A stretch of DNA of 64,000 bases from Enchytraeus crypticus (taxonomy: Eukaryota > Annelida > Clitellata > Enchytraeida > Enchytraeidae): assembly GCA_905160935.1 (NCBI GenBank), contig CAJHZI010000424.1, positions 352,001-416,000 of the forward strand, in the 5' to 3' direction. Shown one piece after another: positions 22,775 through 33,846 of this stretch. A program made the position numbers and the translations under genes. A model generated the notes under the pieces. That model worked only from the letters and a program-made list of their open reading frames with translations, was not told the origin of the DNA and made no database searches. The stretch's first letter is position 1, and each line of letters begins with the position of its first letter.

Positions 22775-24565
22775 TCAATCTATCAATCAATAAGAATTTA
22801 ACGTCCGGTTCCTCGCCATAAGGCTATGTCAGGGACGTCTCTTGCAGACACTACACAAACAGGCGCCAAAGCACCACATGATGACGACTGAGTACACAGA
22901 GTCCACAAGAGAAAGCGGGATCAAAACAGTGCAAGTCCGAGATCCGAGGCAAGCGGGTCAAAATTTAGACCTATGGCGGAAAGAGATGGGTTTTTAGCTT
23001 GCCAAGGAAAGTACCAATACAGTTACAAGATCGAAGGTCTTGTGGTAGAGAGTTCCATATTGTCGGAGCAGAAAACATGAAGGAGCGTCTGCCCATGGCA
23101 GATTTAATATTTGGTACGGTGAGAAGGTTTTTACTAGAGGAACGAAGACTACGAGAGGGTTGATATATAGATAAAAGATCAGATAGATAGGATGGTTTAC
23201 CATAATTTAAACTTTTGAAGGTCAAGGAAGCTATCTTGAATTTTATACGTTCGGATATTGGTAGCCTGTGCAGTTTATTAAGAAGAGGAGAGGTGTGAGA
23301 TTTGAGTAATTTTATATTACAGACGACTCAATAAAGAGGTTTTTGAACGTGTAGAAGACGAATTAGAGAGGTCTTTGGAGATCATTCAGCAGGGAGTTAC
23401 TGTAATCAAGTTTAGAATGGACAAGCGCATTAGCTAATACAGTGGCGGAATTAATATGGAGGGTCTTTCGAATTTGACGTAATTGACGGATATGGAAAAA
23501 AGAAGAACGACAGACTGCTGAATAATGAATATAAGTTTTAAAGTTTAGATTAGAATCAAAAATTACCCCAAGGTTACGTGCAGAATCTGTGGGTATTAAC
23601 GAGGTATTATCTTTTATCCATTTATCAACTCTCGCGTATTCTTCGTTCCTCTTGTAAAAACCTTCTCATCGTACCAAATATTAAATCTGCCATGGGCAGA
23701 CGCTCCTTCATGTTTTCTGTTCCGACAATATGGAACTCTCTGCCACAAGACCTTCGATCTTGTAATTGTATTGGTACTTTTATACATAGGCTATATATAA
23801 ATTTCACATGTTGACATGAAGTCTGTATGATTTGATTTATATTAATTGGTTTTAGTTAAGAGCCTGATGAGTGTTAAACAAGCATATAATTGCTTCCTGA
23901 CTCTGTAATGTTATGTTATTAAGGGGATATCTTTAAATGTAATGGTTGAGCTAGTTATTTTATGACGCTGCTTTGGAGTGCCGATGAGAAGGTATTCTGT
24001 TTTTGAAGGATTGACAACAAGACGACTGGCGCAAAGCCAGGAGAGAACTAGATCAAGGGTAGAAGTAAGCTTGGACAGAGCATCAGAAGTATCGGGACTA
24101 GAGAACGACATGTAAATCTGGGTGTCATCAACATAAAAGTGAAATTCAGCATCGAATCAGTTAGCAAGTGACTTAAAGGGGTGGTATATAAGGTGAAAAG
24201 GAGGGGACCAAGCACAGAGCCCTGAAGGACTCCACAAGGTAGAATGCAGGATGGTGATAAAGTGTTTTCAATAATTACAGATTGGGTACGCTGTGAAAGG
24301 TATGAGGATAGGAGGCCATGAGCCTTGTCAGAGATTCCGAAGCAAGAATTTAGTCTAGAAAGGAGTATATTGTGGTTTATGGTGTCAAAAGCAGCAGAGA
24401 GATCGAGAAGAACTAGAACTGATACGTGTTGAGCGTTCATGGCTAGGCAGAGATCATTGTGGACCTGGTCATATGCCCGAAAAACTGCGTTCACCCGCTG
24501 GGACCACTGATCCACGAGTATCTGACTGATTTCAGCCCAACGGAGGACAATGACTCGTTTCAATT
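22775..24565 (-). mobile_element. L2/CR1-like LINE inserted in the mariner, broken
   Basis: In order on minus: VLLDLSAAFDTINHNILLSR (RT motif A), GVLQGSVLGPLLFTLY (motif B), a VSWLCASRL-like segment to NPSKTEYLLIG, ARNLGVIFDSNLNF, IRKTLHINSATVLANALVHS, RIKFKIASLTFKSLNYGKPS and APTIWNSLPQDLRSCN. These are L2/CR1-group motifs. The catalytic FxDD region near 24100-24200 is degraded. The 3' tail at 22790-22842 ends in TCAATCAATCTATC, i.e. (GATT)-type repeats, and matches short tails at 211, 11446 and 49805. The 5' part is truncated. Confidence 0.82.
23596..23930 (+). mobile_element. Inverted 3' end of a related L2 LINE nested in the LINE
   Basis: The plus frame gives LRSSCKNLLIVPNIKSAMGR then VPTIWNSLPQDLRSCN, nearly identical to the minus copy at 22985-23200. 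The host frame KDIPLI is split across it, and both flanks carry AAAGATA..TTAATA-like words, suggesting a target duplication. Its tail contains TTAAACAAGCATATAATTGC TTCCTGAC, shared with 14925 and 26562. Confidence 0.7.
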
Positions 24566-25097
24566 ATACAACCACGTGAATTGGTTCACGATAGGCTAAT
24601 TGGTGAAGACAATAGTAAACGATCCAGTAGCAATTCGGGTTCAAATCAGGGGGACTGTTAGGTGGCCAGTTCTACGGTTCAATAAACTCTGGCAGGTTTA
24701 CTTGCATAAAGGCGATCAAATGACATGAAAATTACATGTCGGCGACTAATGATAATTTCTCTAACATGTGTCTCTTAGATATGTATCACTGTTATAGAAA
24801 AGGGAATTGTCTTTAAATTAATGTATCAAGTAAGACGTTTGGATAAAAATTGTCAAAGTTATTAGCCTTCAAAGTAGTTGCATTTATTCTGGACTACCCT
24901 GTAATATAATATCATATATATTATACGCACACACACACATATATAATATATTTATATATTTACATTACATATGGATAACAGGCCTTATCATATTCATAAT
25001 TCAGTGTTCTAATAACTTGTTTTATAGCATCATGGATGATAGTAATCATCAATGGCTACAATGTCTATGTAGTAAGATAGAAAAATTATTTGCTATA

Positions 25098-25372
<275 letters not shown>

Positions 25373-25391
25373 TATATCTATACATAATTTA

Positions 25392-25507
25392 TATAAATTG
25401 CTTCAAAATTTCCAAAACGAATGCAAAAATAGGGGGTTGACTAGAGAGGAGTGGAGAAGGTCTATTTCTATCCTGACACTAGTTAAATAGGGATTAAAGG
25501 GAAGATA
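25392..25507 (+). mobile_element. SINE with RTE 3' end
   Basis: ATTGCTTCAAAATTTCCAAA then AGGGGGTTGACTAGAGAGGA GTGGAGAAGGT and the CTAGTTAAATAGGGATTAAA end match the terminal part of the RTE at 8611-8730 read on minus. Confidence 0.75.
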
Positions 25508-25532
25508 TATAAACATATATACATACATGTGA

Positions 25533-25533
<1 letters not shown>

Positions 25534-25581
<48 letters not shown>

Positions 25582-25591
25582 TATATATATA

Positions 25592-25636
<45 letters not shown>
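25534..25636. repeat. (TA)n microsatellite
   Basis: TA runs with GTGTG interruptions. The following stretch 25640-26145 holds nothing recognised. Confidence 0.96.
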
Positions 25637-26147
25637 ATTTATCAATCACTTCAACGTATAATTAAGCAAGGACGTCAAGGCCCAATCGAGTCATCATAGA
25701 GCTACTTGTTTAGGTCAAGAGCTGAAGGGACATTTATACTTGTGAAGTCGAAATTCTTATCATTAGTAAGAATGATTCACGACTGAATGACAGGCCTATC
25801 ATATTCATAATCCAATGTTCTAATTACCTGCTTTATAGCATCACAGATGACAGTAATCAATAGTGCAAGTTTGGCTACAATTTCTATGAAGTAAGATAGA
25901 AAAACACGAAATGTTTATCATTCATGATGATATCGTCACTTAATACAAAATATTTAACCGGACAATCGTCTGTCAATAGTCGAATGTCCACGCAATCAGT
26001 CCTGTGAATGTCTAGAATTTTACTCTAAGACAGCTGGACTGGGAATTGATCCAAGAACAGCCGTTCAGAGCTTCATAACCCTTAGTAACATGGCGCTGAG
26101 CAATTACCTATTAAGACTTCTCGATATTCCTTTAAATTAGCATTAAT

Positions 26148-26159
26148 GAATATATATAC

Positions 26160-26205
<46 letters not shown>

Positions 26206-26323
26206 ACATATAAATCGATCTATAAATACATATATATATATGTATTATATATATATTATATATATATATATTATATATATAATTATATATATTATATATA
26301 TATATATATTATATGTATAATTA

Positions 26324-26380
<57 letters not shown>
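26148..26380. repeat. (TA)n microsatellite, interrupted
   Basis: Long interrupted TA tract. ATAAATCGATCT occurs near both ends (26210 and 26378), suggesting a short duplication. Confidence 0.95.
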
Positions 26381-26381
<1 letters not shown>

Positions 26382-26384
26382 ATC

Positions 26385-26622
26385 GATCTCGGTTAGTACT
26401 TTGTGGGTGACTACATGGAAGACCGAGTGTTTACCTGTAAAAGCTTAGGAAGGAAAAAATCACAGGTTGATAGAAGGTTATTCTTAAATCCGCGCCGGCT
26501 GCAATCAATGCGCCATCAAAAGTCAACGATTACTAAGAACCATGAAGCAGGAGGAAATGGGCATTAAACAAGCTTCTGTTCTTCCTGACCGAGTTTTCCG
26601 TTTACATACATTTATGTTATAA
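26385..26622 (+). mobile_element. 5S rRNA-type SINE with L2-like tail
   Basis: It starts CTCGGTTAGTACTTTGTGGG TGACTACATGGAAGACCGAG, closely matching the 3' half of 5S rRNA, followed by the body shared with the other 5S-type SINEs (CCGGCTGCAATCAATGCGCC). Its end TTAAACAAGCTTCTGTTCTT CCTGAC matches the tail of the inverted L2 end at 23.87 kb instead of the tail of the other copies. Confidence 0.75.
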
Positions 26623-26631
26623 ATGTATATA

Positions 26632-27244
26632 CAGGGTGAGTAAAAAAAAAGATTACACCTGCAAAAAGTTTGAATATCTCAGGCTATTGTTAATATTTTC
26701 ATTGAAAATATTTACCCATTACTAAAGGACTAATTTCAGATGGGGTGGCCAATTTTCATCCATTTTGGTACATAGATTGGCCAGTTATTCAAGTTTCAGC
26801 AGAGCAACCCCCCAATTTTACCTAAAAATGGCGTTTCTTGATGAAATCCGGGTATCTCTCGCTGATCCAGTCCTGTGCATGACGAGATGCATAAGCCGGA
26901 GCATCATTCTGCTGAAAGTTGAAACCATTTGGTAGAAGAGCATAGCAATCATCAAACAGCTCCTGAAGCATAGTATTGACGTAATACTGTGAGTTCACCT
27001 TTACTTTCTCGTCAATAAGTGCAATCATCCCTTACGGTTGTAGCAAACGCCATTTTTAGGTAAAAATGTGGGGTTGCTCTGCTGAAACTTGTATAAATGG
27101 CCAATCTATGTACCAAAATGGACGAAAACTGGCCACTTCATCAAAAATTAGTCCTTTATTAATTGGTAAAAGTTTTATTTGAAAATATTAACAATAGCCT
27201 GAGATATTCAAACTTTTTGCAGGTGTAATCATTTTTTACTCACC

Positions 27245-27247
<3 letters not shown>
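26632..27247 (-). mobile_element. Mariner-type element, internally deleted, 616 bp
   Basis: The ends are CAGGGTGAGTAAAAAAAAAG and its inverted counterpart ending CTCACCCTG. Long inverted repeats of about 200 bp share CAAAAAGTTTGAATATCTCA and GGCTATTGTTAATATTTTC. TA flanks (26630-26631, 27248-27249). A related copy is at 33847-34792. Confidence 0.88.
26822..27028 (-). pseudogene. Mariner transposase fragment
   Basis: The frame carries VNTMLQELFDDCYALLPNGF then FQQNDAPAYASRHAQDWISE and DFIKK. FQQDGAPAH-type is the second catalytic Asp block of Tc1/mariner transposases; here it reads QQNDAPAY. The N-terminal DNA-binding region and third catalytic residue are absent. Confidence 0.85.
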
Positions 27248-27315
<68 letters not shown>

Positions 27316-27330
27316 TATATATATATAAAC
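27247..27330. repeat. (TA)n microsatellite
   Basis: TA tract directly at the right end of the mariner-type element. Confidence 0.96.
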
Positions 27331-27367
27331 TGTATATAGGTCACATGTATATGTATGTATTGTATAT

Positions 27368-27690
27368 ATACAGTATACTTGAGGGGCGTTCCTAAAGTAA
27401 CGAAGCTGACTTAATTATAAAACAGGGAGAAGTCACAATGTCATGTAATTTTCTCCGTCAATGTTTGAACAGGATTTGAACAACAACACTATATATTCTG
27501 TTAGCTTGGCACCAGTTTAAAGCCCCTCTGATAGAACTCTGTCGACATCTGTCTCAGCCATGAAGTAGCTGCTCTTTGTACATCATTGACACTGGCATAG
27601 TGTTGTCTTTGCAGTCCTTTCTTCATCATGCCGTACAATTGAAAGTTCCAATGTGCTAGATCAGTATATCAGAACGGTATGGGGGATATG
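27368..27690 (-). mobile_element. Mariner 3' fragment of a different family
   Basis: On minus a frame reads DLAHWNFQLYGMMKKGL, then a DVQRAATSWLRQMSTEFYQR GFKLVPS end and a stop, the C-terminus of classical mariner transposases (SPDLAP..F to FYRRGF..LV). The outer end reads GAGGGGCGTTCCTAAAGTAA, which looks like a mariner terminal repeat. The rest is missing. Confidence 0.75.
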
Positions 27691-27860
27691 GCAAAAAAAA
27701 ATTTACAAAATACAGCAATTCACATGAAATGAAAAGGACACAAAGGTCCGAGGACTCTTAACCTTAACATGTGCCCTGTTGCCATATGACTCTAATATTG
27801 TGCCGCTGCTGAATATCATATTGTGTCGCTGTTTAATAACTTATTTCACCACTGCCGAAT
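27690..27860 (+). repeat. Dispersed repeat, second copy at 47035-47160
   Basis: ACAGCAATTCACATGAAATG AAAAGGACACAAAGGTCCGA is nearly repeated at 47068-47120, both on plus. The family is unidentified. Confidence 0.6.
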
Positions 27861-28840
27861 GTATATTGTGCCACTGTTTAATATCTTCGTGTGCCATTTT
27901 AGAATAGACTAACCGTTGAATAAATTTTTTGCAAAGGCCATTAAACTGTAACTGCTTCCACAAATAATTAAATCCTCATTCGAAGTCATATTTGCAGAAC
28001 TGCTGACTATCTCAAGGTTTATACATTAGGTAGTCAGGACTTAATAGGGGCCTCATTAGGTAAGCCTTGTTATGGGCGCAGTTAATTGATCGATGGGGTG
28101 ATCTTTAGTGAACGTGTAAGCTACTGTGGGCACTTAGGGGCCTATAAGTTGGCAGAATGTTTAGAAATTGAAAGTTTACTCAAGCTATCATTACGTCTCT
28201 GAAGCTAATTTGAAGCGTATTATATAAGCTTTTACTTTAGCATTTATATTTTTTAAAAATCGATTTTCTAGTCTGAAAATTGCAGTGGAAACCGGATCTG
28301 AGTGCCTAACCGTTATTAGTTCTAACCGTTTAATTTCATATAGAGTGTGTCTGTTTATGCTGTCTCTGGTTTTTGTTCTTTGCGAATTTGTTATAAGACC
28401 TATCATGTATTTAAAAATATTACTAATATTAATAATTTATTATTTGGCTTATTAATTGCATTTCCGGTATGTTCTGGCTTGCAAACGCAATTGTATTACA
28501 ATGGGTTTATAAACTTTATAGCATCTATCGACATCAAAATTAAAGTTCAATTTTAAAAATTTTCAAAATTCTATAGATTATAACTTGTGTTAGCTTAATT
28601 AGTCTACAGGCCAGGGATTTTGCCTTTGTCTCTAGCCTAAGATGGTTCTATAGTTTGGAATTTCTTTGTAATAGGCTAATAGGTCGATAACAGCGAGGTT
28701 AGAACTTGTGTTAGGCCTGTAGACCTAAATGTTATCTTGATTGTTGCGGAAGTGTGCGCTATTTTAACTTGATTTTACGTTTATTTCAACTTAATATGAT
28801 TTTACTATAATATGATTGTAACTGAAATTTGAATTCTCTT
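27861..28840. other. Intergenic, nothing recognised
   Basis: AT-rich DNA. Frames of about 70 codons at 28191-28406 (minus) and 28347-28556 (plus) overlap each other and show no motif. Confidence 0.5.
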
Positions 28841-28842
28841 AA

Positions 28843-28974
28843 CTTGACCTCTTTTAACTTGACCTCTTTTAACTTGACCTCTTTTAACTTGACCTCTTTT
28901 AACTTGACCTCTTTTAACTTGACCTCTTTTAACTTTACCTCTTTTAACTTTACCTCTTTTAACTTTACCTTAAA
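28843..28974. repeat. 15-bp minisatellite
   Basis: Nine units of CTTTTAACTTGACCT, changing to CTTTTAACTTTACCT at the right. Confidence 0.96.
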
Positions 28975-29364
28975 ATTTAACTGACTTAATTCTGTAACTT
29001 GACTTCAAGACTTCAAGTTTAGTTAAGGTTAGATTTAACTAACCTGGTCTTAACGTGGCTTATTACTGAGCAACAACGTAGATGCTACGTAGTTCTCAGT
29101 TTACAATGTCTACTTGCTTTTTGATAAATTTTATATTTAGAATAATTGTTGTAAAATTAAATGTCATAATTAAGAATTATTTTACATAATTAGTGAATAA
29201 TAATAATAACTTATGTACTGTTTATCCCTATAATAAGCGCACTCTACAGTAGTTTTTATGGTTTGCTGTCCCTTGCTATCCGTGACTGTCTTTTCTCTCA
29301 TACACTGACGTGAACCCTTCACTGAGAAGTTTCATACTTACTTCTTGTGTTTTTTTTGTTCTTA

Positions 29365-29650
29365 TAGTTACACACATGACAATCCGCATGTGCTACATAG
29401 TTTCTGTTTTGTAGTTTTCGTTATTTCCTCCTTTTCCCCTCCTTGATTATTAGTAGTCGTTGCCATTTGTTGGCGCATCAGTTGCAGCCGGCGCAGATTT
29501 AAGAATAACCTTCCAACTCCCTCAGGAATTTTTCTTTCAAAGCTGTCAACGCTAGGTCTTCTAAGGTGGTCGCCCACAAAGTACTAACCGGCGCGATGGA
29601 GCATAACTTCAGCTGACGCGCAGCTTAACCGAGTGCGCTATATCCCTCCC
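29365..29650 (-). mobile_element. 5S rRNA-type SINE with tRNA-like head
   Basis: On minus the order is TAGCGCACTCGGTTAAGCTG (tRNA A-box-like), then CGCCGGTTAGTACTTTGTGG GCGACCACCTTAGAAGACC (5S-like), the common body with GCGCCGGCTGCAACTGATGC and a TGTCATGTGTGTAACTATAA end. It is one of the best preserved copies. Confidence 0.82.
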
Positions 29651-29668
29651 CCAATGCGCTAACTTGAG

Positions 29669-29720
29669 AAATTCAAACTGACAATACTGCTCCGCGGACC
29701 AGTATTGTCAGTTTGAATTT
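29669..29720. repeat. Perfect 21-bp inverted repeat, 10-nt spacer
   Basis: The arms 29669-29689 and 29700-29720 are exact reverse complements. The spacer is CTCCGCGGAC. Confidence 0.93.
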
Positions 29721-29767
29721 AACTAATATTGAATTGTGATTTAGCACCTACATAATCCATAGACTTA

Positions 29768-29873
29768 AAGTCGTAGCGTCGATTAATCAAAACTAAAACT
29801 ACTTTAAAGTAATTTTAGTTCACTAAAATTACTTTAAAGTAATTTTAGTTTTTGTTAATCTACGCTACGACTT
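29768..29873. repeat. 51-bp hairpin-forming inverted repeat, 4-nt loop
   Basis: The arms 29768-29818 and 29823-29873 pair with four mismatches around TTCA. ACTTTAAAGT, itself palindromic, sits in each arm. Confidence 0.92.
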
Positions 29874-29982
29874 GTTTAAATAAACATTTTAATCAGTATT
29901 TCTATTATTCTCTTGTGTACTCGTTTGACTCATAACTTCATTAACTTTACTGATCTATAATCTTTTGCTTACTTCCTACACC

Positions 29983-30188
29983 AGTGTCTATGATCTCAAA
30001 CAAAAGACTAATTCAGTCCACACTTTACTACTTCCGCTTTATAGCGTTTTCAGTCATTTCTACTGACATAACAGGATGCACTTTTCATTTGAACTTTTGT
30101 GGATTGAGCAAAATATACAAAACAATAAAAGATAATGCATTGCAATATAATGAAATAATTTGGACTTATGGAAAATATTTTGACGGTT
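29983..30188 (+). other. Possible isolated exon (weak)
   Basis: A 69-codon open stretch lies between an acceptor-like CTTCCTACACCAG and a donor-like GTTG/GTAAGT. No domain or neighbouring exon is recognised, so it may be chance. Confidence 0.2.
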
Positions 30189-30414
30189 GGTAAGTTCTTG
30201 CATAGCATTTGTCTATTCGGTCAACAAGAGAACTATGGCAGACTTGAAATAACATCAGAATTGACATTAGTTCTCTCAGTATATCTGTAGCTATCGAAAC
30301 TAATGTTAAAGTTAGGTATATACTTTTATAGCTTTAGCTGTCGGAGATTTTTTACGAATATTCTGATAGGGTAGGCTGAATTTGAAATGTTTTTGCGGTT
30401 GGTGTAATATAAAT

Positions 30415-30600
30415 GTATTTGAGAACCCTAAGCCTCTGTGTTCTTCATTTGAACTCTAAACCTCAGGATTCCTCACATGAATCCTAAACCTTTGGGTCCC
30501 TCACGTGAATGTATTTTAAATCCTCTGTGTTCCTCCTATGAACACTAAACCTCTGGGTTCCTCGTATGAACCTTAAACGCTTTCATCAGGCTGCCTGACA
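30415..30600. repeat. Degenerate ~33-bp repeat
   Basis: About five drifting units with AAACCTCTGGGTTCCTC and TGAACxCTAAACC cores. Confidence 0.75.
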
Positions 30601-31880
30601 GTTTCTCAGTAGTTGTTCCTGAGACATTCCTATGTTCTATGAAGAGGAAGACCGAGGATAGAGATAAGAAGGGGAGGAATGTGTCATTACAAAATATACG
30701 AGCACAAGCTTAGAGAGAGACTAGAGTGATAAAATCAGGAACTTATCATTAACTTGTCTAAACTTATCATTGTCATGCTTGTCTTTACAGTTATTCCTTG
30801 TTGTTTACTTCCTGTGGGATTTGTTTGGTTGTTTTCTGTTGTTCAACTATCTACAGGGTGACTGGGGTTTGATTGGTGGGAGAATGTTTAAACTTTGCTG
30901 GAATCTTGCAAATAATAATAATGTATTCGTTTATTTTCGTTCAATCTGACAACCGCCGAAAGTTATAGTATAGAAATTCCAACAGACACAGCATAACAAA
31001 TTACAGATATAGCATACACAGTTAATAGGCTAGATATACGAGAGATGAAACTAAAAATTGTTTTCGATAACATTTACCACATTACAACATTACTACATTA
31101 TTACAACATTAGATAAATCAATGGCTTATACTATTCATAATTACCATGCAGGGCGTACTGTACTATGAGTAAAGAAGTATTTTTTAGTATTCATTAAATT
31201 ATCAAGCACCATCTAGAATCATACGGGTAATGAAGTTTTTATCGCTCAGACAAAGATGTAGTTAGACATTTTATCTCTCATCTCTATAATTATAAATACA
31301 TGAGTGAGCAGTATTTTAGCAGAGCTTAGTAACAATAAATTATTAATGTCGATTAGTGACGCTATCGATTGTCTCACGTTTGCTATGCGTGATTTTATTT
31401 ATTATTTCTTGCTATGAATAAAGGAAGGAAATATTATGACTGCTAATCAAATAATAGTACAAGTATAAAGTACCGCGTTCTCTGCTTCTATACTTGAAGC
31501 TCTCAAGTTCTTTCTTCCTGATTCGCGAGATATTTCTACACAGCCTTGATCAATACCTTACCTGATCAATTCCTATGTATGGGTAATTAGTGATCAGTAG
31601 TGCTATCGACTCCCCTTTTAGGCTACTAATTGGCTTTATATAAAGTCGTTTGTTTTGAGAAACATCCTCATAGATTAAAATTTCTGAATGATTATGAAGT
31701 AATATTTCGTACATTGTTTCAAGAAATGTTTGACATGAATATCGTTTTCTGATTTATAAACTTTCTACGAAACAATGCGATCGCTGCCTGTGTACTTTGT
31801 ATTCCACCATATATTGTTAATTCCTGACTAAATTCTTGTTGAAACTTTTTTCGGATTTGCTTAAGAATATATCAATTGTG
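30601..31880. other. Intergenic, nothing recognised
   Basis: AT-rich DNA without a supported gene or repeat family. Confidence 0.5.
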
Positions 31881-31884
31881 GACT

Positions 31885-32105
31885 GCATTTGTCGTAAGAT
31901 GCGACAAAGCACTAAGATCCAAACCAACGTAAGAAAGGGCAATCAGTTGGTGAGCGCCTAGGCTCCAGAAATTGTTGCAAATTGTTGACACGAAACGAAT
32001 AGTTTTTAAAAGGAATTAACTGATAACACGGTGTGGGACAGAGAGGAATGGAGTAGGTTCGTAGCCGACTCTAGTTAAACTGGGATTCAAGAGAAGAAGA
32101 AGAAG
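31885..32105 (+). mobile_element. SINE with RTE 3' end
   Basis: The head GTCGTAAGATGCGACAAAGC ACTAAGATCC and GGTGAGCGCCTAGGCTCCAG match 52960 and 61960. The end CTAGTTAAACTGGGATTCAA matches the RTE tail. It runs into a (GAT)n tract. Confidence 0.8.
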
Positions 32106-32152
32106 GTGATGATGATGATGATGATCATGACCATGATCATGATCGTGATGAC

Positions 32153-32183
<31 letters not shown>

Positions 32184-32216
32184 AGCATCATGATCGTGAT
32201 CATGATCAGGAGGATT
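32106..32216. repeat. (GAT)n microsatellite, SINE tail
   Basis: GAT repeats with ATCATG variants following the RTE-tailed SINE. Confidence 0.93.
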
Positions 32217-32317
32217 GATTTAATTCTGTCCGATCTTAGCTTGAGAGCATTAATTACATATATTTCTCTAAGCTCCCACACCTCTAAAATAATAAAGTTG
32301 ATTAGAATTCATGTGAC

Positions 32318-32320
32318 TCC

Positions 32321-32353
<33 letters not shown>

Positions 32354-32398
32354 GCTCGCTCTCTCTCTCTCTCTTTCTCTCTCTCTCTGTCACTCTCA
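32318..32398. repeat. (CT)n microsatellite
   Basis: Interrupted CT run. Confidence 0.96.
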
Positions 32399-32419
32399 GT
32401 GTTCTGAAAAACTGCAAGA

Positions 32420-32715
32420 CTGCGGAGGATATATGGCGTAACGGGGAGAGTGTTCGCCTCGGATACAAGTGGCCTGGGTTCAAAGCCCAGGTCAGTCAAC
32501 AAATGATGGATTTTCCCTTGGGCTCGTGTAAAGTTAATCTCGTATTGGAGCTAGCTGCCGACTGGCGCTATCAATAGCAAAGATATGATTAATTATGGAA
32601 AGGATTAATAATAACCTGCCAGGAACCTATAATGCGGTCTCGAAGACCGGACACCGACCATGACTCCGCTATGAAAATTATCGGAGGTTATTATTATTAT
32701 TATTATCCTTATATT
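32420..32715 (+). mobile_element. tRNA-derived SINE (family B)
   Basis: ATATGGCGTAACGGGGAGAG (A-box-like) and GGCCTGGGTTCAAAGCCCAG (B box GGTTCAAAGCC) form a tRNA-like head about 60 bp long. A 200-bp body follows, ending in (TTA)n at 32692. No second copy is seen in the window. Confidence 0.7.
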
Positions 32716-33845
32716 GGCTGTTCATTAATTTAATAAAAGCTCATCATTGGTTTTCATTTGCAAATATATGGCAGATAATACTTATACCTTATATTTAGTT
32801 ATGTCTTTTTAATAACGTTACGTTTCGATATTTATTGTAACATATTTGTCATTAATGAATTAATTAGCGACAATATAAAATTCTGAAATCATTGAGTAAT
32901 AATTATGTGTCGTTGGGGGTAGACTCTTTCGTCGCACTCTGTTCAGGGCGAAAGATCAATTTTATTATTGGGGCTCAAGCCAGGTGGGTAAATGAAGTTC
33001 AAGAGATTTTGCAAATGAAAAGATGCCATGAATTATCACTGACTGCTAACCTGTGACGACAGGTTCTTAGAGAGCTTAAGTATGAGATATGAATGAGAAA
33101 TGAATTCGTGACATAACTGACTCAATCTAACCTGGTCGTTTTGACTAATTTAATTGGTATTTAATATTATTTGTTTTTTACATTCACCCTGTGTTTTCTT
33201 AAATCTATGCTCAAATATGAACGAATAAAAACTTAACTATCAAACAAATAAAAATAGAAGATAAACAAGGGCGTTATCACAGAAGAGCCTAAGCTTTGTG
33301 AGGTAATACAGTCAATGGTAGATAGTAAATGAAACAAAACGCGACTACTAACAAGATTTATGACATTTCACATAACTTATCAAATGTCACAAATCGTAGG
33401 TTGTAGGCCTAGGCCTAGCTCAAGCGAAGCTTTGAGCTTCGGTATACCCTGTGAAAACTAATTCGATAGCATAGTTGCATAGTAAGCAAGAGGCCACGGG
33501 TTTGAATCTACGCTTGATCATCTCTCATAAGATCACTGCAGTATGGAGACACGTCAAGTCCAGCTCTATATTGCAGGTGCTTTAATTAAATGTAGTATTG
33601 GAATGCAAGTGTCAGAGTATAGAATAATTACTATCAGTAAATGGAACTCAACGTAACCATGGTTGACTATTGATTTTCGCTTTTTATGGCAGACTATTAA
33701 ATGCGGAAGAAAATAAAATACTAGAGTCGGCGCTTTGCTGTATTCTGTTTCTTCAGTCTTCGCTAAGCAAGTGCTGATAAGTTGATCTAAATGAGTCTAT
33801 ATAGGTCTACATAACAAGCATTTAATAACACATGCACACATATAT
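32716..33845. other. Intergenic with one tRNA-like SINE remnant
   Basis: Mostly unrecognised. At about 33465-33600 GTTGCATAGTAAGCAAGAGG CCACGGGTTTGAATCT looks like a decayed tRNA-type head on plus. Confidence 0.4.
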
Positions 33846-33846
33846 A

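Larger units (their letters stand above)
22443..24901 (-). mobile_element. Tc1/mariner-type element with long inverted ends, interrupted by a LINE
   Basis: The left end reads CACGGTGGTCCAGAATAAAT and the right end, reverse-complemented, reads CAGGGTAGTCCAGAATAAAT. Similarity continues about 185 bp inward on each side. TA flanks both ends (22441-22442, 24902-24903). Transposase remnants lie on minus at about 24570-24690, including WPPNSPDLNPNCYWIVYY, the region around the third catalytic acidic residue (SPDLNPxDY), where the Asp is replaced by Cys. The centre is a LINE at 22775-24565, so the rest of the transposase is lost. Confidence 0.82.

Noticed and set aside
32268-32502. Arg/Glu-rich minus ORFs
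   Set aside because: Translation of the (CT)n microsatellite next to a tRNA-type SINE.
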